From JBAYNS01 sp041678625 (GTDB lineage Bacteria; Patescibacteriota; Gracilibacteria; Peribacterales; Peribacteraceae), in contig JBAYNS010000069.1 of NCBI GenBank assembly GCA_041678625.1, forward strand, positions 1-6,540: DNA of 6,540 bases, in the 5' to 3' direction. Made by a program: the position numbers and the translations under genes. Under the pieces are notes generated by a model that did not search any database, was not told where the DNA came from, and was given only the letters and a program-made list of their open reading frames with translations. Shown here piece after piece: positions 4,538 to 6,540 of the stretch. Position 1 is the first letter of the stretch. The number at the start of each line of letters is the position of its first letter.

Positions 4538-5542
4538 CTATCCTCTCCAGGCAACGTAGGCGATGTAGACTACGTAGATCGCTAAGAGGATTGCTCCTTC
4601 CCAACGGGCAATCATGTGCCCTTCTGCGGTGCGCCACCAGAAGAACAGACGATCGCGCACACGTCCTGTGTGTACAAAGATAAAGAGTAAAATTACCGAT
4701 ACGATAACCATTATGAGATCTGGATTAACGGATGGCTGAAATGGCAGAGGTTTGATAATGGCGCTGATGCCCAAAATCCAAAAGATATTGAAGATATTAC
4801 TACCCACCACATTTCCCACGGCGATATCTGTATTGCCTTTGAGCGCTGCCGTGATAGAGGTCACTAATTCTGGTAATGATGTACCTACGGCAATGACGGT
4901 GATACCTACAAGCGCCTCGCTCACGCCAATGCGCAGGGCGATGCTCTGGGCGCCGTCCACGGAAAATTGGCCTCCTAGCGCCAGTGCGATGCAGCCGATA
5001 ATTACCAGGAATGTTGATATCCAGAGTGAGCGTTTTTCTTCCGTGTGTACTTCTGCTTCTCCATCGGAGTGGTTGTGTCGAATGCCGAAAGTGTAGTAGA
5101 GGAAAATAATGAAGAAACCCAAGAAGGCAATGCCGTCACTGCGACTGAGCACAGAAGAAGAGAGGCCGTCCACCAGTGCATCGTTCGCCATCACGAAGAG
5201 TGTGATGGAGGCCAGCAAACAGAAGGGGATTTCCTTGAAGACGGTGCTGCGTTGCACGGCGAGCGGGCGCACCATGGCCGCTACACCGAGAATCAGGAGC
5301 GCATTGGCGATGTTTGAACCCACGATGTTTCCGATGGCGATAGCCGCGCTTCCGCGCAAACTGGCGACGATGTTGACCAGAAGTTCCGGTGCGGATGTGC
5401 CAAAAGACACAATCGTTAAACCGATAACCAGGTCAGATATGCGCAGTTTGCGGGCAATGGATGTACCGCCTTCCACCAACCAGTCGGCCCCCTTGATCAA
5501 CAGTGCAATGCCGGCAAGAAGGCTCATGGCAGACAGAAACAT
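4538..5542 (-). CDS. yrbG: sodium/calcium exchanger, YrbG (CaCA) family
   Basis: A 334-aa integral membrane antiporter of the Ca2+:cation superfamily, expected to exchange Ca2+ for Na+ or H+ across the cytoplasmic membrane. Two homologous halves are plain. The alpha-1 repeat has SFGTSAPEL (46-54) and GNIVGSNIAN (71-80). The alpha-2 repeat has AVGTSLPEL (218-226) and GNVVGSNIFN (243-252). The paired Glu residues in G-T-S-x-P-E-L are the ion ligands in known structures. A hydrophilic loop (about 153-172, HNHSDGEAEVHTEEKR) separates the halves, and about ten membrane segments are apparent. ATG 5542 puts the G-A-D motif at residues 18-20 as in E. coli YrbG. ATG 5527 is the alternative and overlaps a short leader ORF. 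It is divergent from grpE. The family is certain; ion preference is inferred. Confidence 0.93.
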   Translation of the reverse strand: MFLSAMSLLAGIALLIKGADWLVEGGTSIARKLRISDLVIGLTIVSFGTSAPELLVNIVASLRGSAAIAIGNIVGSNIANALLILGVAAMVRPLAVQRSTVFKEIPFCLLASITLFVMANDALVDGLSSSVLSRSDGIAFLGFFIIFLYYTFGIRHNHSDGEAEVHTEEKRSLWISTFLVIIGCIALALGGQFSVDGAQSIALRIGVSEALVGITVIAVGTSLPELVTSITAALKGNTDIAVGNVVGSNIFNIFWILGISAIIKPLPFQPSVNPDLIMVIVSVILLFIFVHTGRVRDRLFFWWRTAEGHMIARWEGAILLAIYVVYIAYVAWRG

Positions 5543-5559
5543 TTCTCTGATCGTATCAT
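5524..5559 (-). other. 11-codon leader ORF with the best ribosome site in the region
   Basis: AAAGGAGAAC directly precedes ATG 5559, which opens MIRSEKCFCLP and ends at TGA 5526-5524. This frame differs from the exchanger frame, and the stop overlaps the ATG at 5527 as ATGA, a typical translational-coupling junction. The Shine-Dalgarno is 18 nt from ATG 5542, too far to serve it. Either the exchanger is translated by coupling to this leader or the arrangement is accidental. Confidence 0.3.
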
Positions 5560-5628
5560 GTTCTCCTTTGCAAAGTAAGAGTGGGAATCTCAGGAAGAAT
5601 TCCGACGAAAGACTTTCCGGGCAATGTA

Positions 5629-5657
5629 TTTGGGTGTTCCCAAAGTTTCGTTACACT
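5629..5657 (+). promoter_or_regulatory. grpE promoter region with a TTTGGG/CCCAAA inverted repeat
   Basis: TACACT (5652-5657) lies 8 nt before grpE ATG 5666, the same spacing as TATAAT before the GIY-YIG gene, and would give leaderless mRNA. The -35 is poor (TTGGGT, 16-nt spacer). A perfect inverted repeat TTTGGG-N4-CCCAAA (5629-5644) overlaps the -35 and could be an operator. No CIRCE element (the HrcA site) is present. Confidence 0.35.
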
Positions 5658-5665
5658 GTCTGTGT

Positions 5666-6175
5666 ATGAATCCTGCCAAGAAGAAGAGCCATGCGGCATC
5701 GGCACAACCTAAAGGCACGCAAAAGGAATGCACAGAATGCGCACGCTTGCAGGCGGAGCTTACGAAGTTCAAGGAGCTCGCCGGTCGCGCGCAGGCAGAT
5801 TTGCAAAATGCCAAGGATCGTCTGCAGCGTGAGGCGCAGGATATGCGCAAGTATGCTCTGGAGAATACGCTCCTCCAGCTTCTGCCAACGGTTGATAACT
5901 TCCAGCGTGCTTTTGCCCATCTTCCCCCTGATCTTCAGGATCATGAATGGGTAAAAGGTGTAAGTGCGATTGAGCAGGAGCTCATCCGGAATCTGCAAAC
6001 CATGGGGCTCACCAAGATCGAATGTATCGGTCAACCTGTTGATCATACTCAGCATGAAGTGTTACAGGTTGGTCCGGGGCAGGAGGGAATGGTGACACAG
6101 GTTTTTGAGGATGGTTATATGTTCAACGGAAAAGTCCTACGTCCGGCAAAGGTGCAAGTGGGGCAGGGGAGTTAG
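5666..6175 (+). CDS. grpE: GrpE, nucleotide exchange factor of the DnaK chaperone
   Basis: GrpE releases ADP from DnaK so that the chaperone can cycle. From ATG 5666 the protein has 169 aa, within the normal size range; the frame is open from 5624 but the added residues look unrelated. Order of parts: a basic, low-complexity N-terminus (NPAKKKSHAASAQPKG), a long coiled-coil helix (ARLQAELTKFKELAGRAQADLQNAKDRLQREAQDMRKYALENTLLQLLPTVDNFQRAF), then the C-terminal beta domain with H-x-V-L-Q, EGMVTQVFEDGYMFNGKVLRPAKVQVGQ, which matches the GrpE signature. A CTEC (C-x2-C) motif sits at the head of the coiled coil, absent from E. coli GrpE. dnaK and dnaJ are not in the window. Its stop overlaps the stop of the convergent downstream gene. 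Confidence 0.95.
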   Translation: MNPAKKKSHAASAQPKGTQKECTECARLQAELTKFKELAGRAQADLQNAKDRLQREAQDMRKYALENTLLQLLPTVDNFQRAFAHLPPDLQDHEWVKGVSAIEQELIRNLQTMGLTKIECIGQPVDHTQHEVLQVGPGQEGMVTQVFEDGYMFNGKVLRPAKVQVGQGS

Positions 6176-6477
6176 TTCATTTCAGCGACACTTCGCATTG
6201 CTTCGGTTTGTGCCTGTGCACACAACTCCACAAGTTTTTGCGTAAACCGGTGGAGAGCAGCTGATTGAGAGTCCCAGTCTTTGATTTGAAAAAGACCGTC
6301 CAACCCCTCGCGTATGGAATCGATCATGCTCTTAAGCGCTTCTCCGCCGCTTTCCATGGCATCAAGTACGTCATTCACTTTTGCTCGGCATTCCTGCTCA
6401 AGACCTGGTACCAGGAATCCCTGCATTACATTCATGATGGCATCGCGGTCGACTTTGGTGGCATCCAGAGGTTTCAT
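6172..6477 (-). CDS. small helical protein of unknown function
   Basis: A 101-aa protein from ATG 6477 to TAA, whose stop shares bases with the grpE stop (TTAG at 6172-6175). I do not recognise it. It appears all-helical: residues 11-24 (RDAIMNVMQGFLVP), 25-42 (GLEQECRAKVNDVLDAME), 44-64 and 70-98 form amphipathic helices with no signal peptide or membrane segment, so it is probably cytoplasmic. Two cysteines (in EQEC and ELCAQ) do not form a recognisable metal site. A perfect TATAAT lies on the coding strand at 6503-6498, 20 nt before the ATG, so it is likely transcribed alone with a short leader. Composition matches the neighbouring grpE, which suggests a resident chromosomal gene. Convergent overlap with grpE means the two mRNAs may interfere at their ends. 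Confidence 0.6.
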   Translation of the reverse strand: MKPLDATKVDRDAIMNVMQGFLVPGLEQECRAKVNDVLDAMESGGEALKSMIDSIREGLDGLFQIKDWDSQSAALHRFTQKLVELCAQAQTEAMRSVAEMN

Positions 6478-6497
6478 TGTTTATATGATGCAATAAG

Positions 6498-6503
6498 ATT
6501 ATA
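6498..6503 (-). promoter_or_regulatory. -10 box of the small helical protein gene
   Basis: ATTATA on the + strand is TATAAT on the coding strand, about 20 nt before ATG 6477. A TTGACT at 6512-6507 is too close to act as its -35. Confidence 0.4.
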
Positions 6504-6540
6504 TTTAGTCAATAATTTCTCTCCGAAATTGTTCACCCCG

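Noticed and set aside
5109..5669. Long + strand ORF opposite the exchanger start, and other antisense ORFs across 4752-5317
   Set aside because: They are antisense to the exchanger, whose two alpha-repeat motifs fix the coding strand, and show no domain of their own.

Overview
The window reads as bacterial chromosome using the standard bacterial code: TGA ends several ORFs and tryptophan is TGG. Proteins are compact, most starts lack a good Shine-Dalgarno, and some -10 boxes sit so close to the start that the mRNA would be leaderless or nearly so. Together with the protein set (short DksA-like zinc-finger protein, GrpE with an N-terminal CxxC, a winged-helix/ATPase/STAS-like regulator, a tiny GIY-YIG protein), this suggests a Patescibacteria/CPR lineage such as the Peregrinibacteria-Peribacteria group. 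That placement is inference; no rRNA or marker gene is present to settle it.

Layout. 1-159: C-terminal end of an unidentified + strand gene. 167-607: a consensus-like promoter and a DksA/TraR-type zinc-finger regulator. 679-945: a small exported protein carrying two WPxWIGR motifs. About 1170-3663: a visibly AT-richer stretch with mostly minus-strand genes. It holds a winged-helix + HATPase + STAS-like (DUF4325-type) regulator preceded by four TTGTAAC/GTTACAA boxes, an unknown acidic 105-aa protein flanked by a diverged ~72-nt direct repeat, and a GNAT acetyltransferase coupled to a GIY-YIG protein. 3808-3884: a complete CAU-anticodon tRNA on the minus strand. 3998-4075: a broken copy of its 5' half, split by a 36-nt hairpin. 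4201-4482: an acidic lipoprotein. 4538-5542 (minus): a YrbG-type sodium/calcium exchanger. 5666-6175: GrpE, divergent from the exchanger. 6172-6477 (minus): an unknown helical protein converging on grpE.

The region most likely to hold something new is 2200-4080. A 17-bp copy of the tRNA 3' end lies at 2314-2330 in direct orientation to the intact tRNA 3' end at 3807-3823. This is the geometry of an element integrated at a tRNA 3' terminus, although no integrase is visible. The enclosed ~1.5 kb carries the 105-aa protein, the GNAT protein and the GIY-YIG protein. Just outside it sits the regulator with its box array. The ends of the window (DksA-like protein, exchanger, GrpE) look like ordinary chromosomal background.
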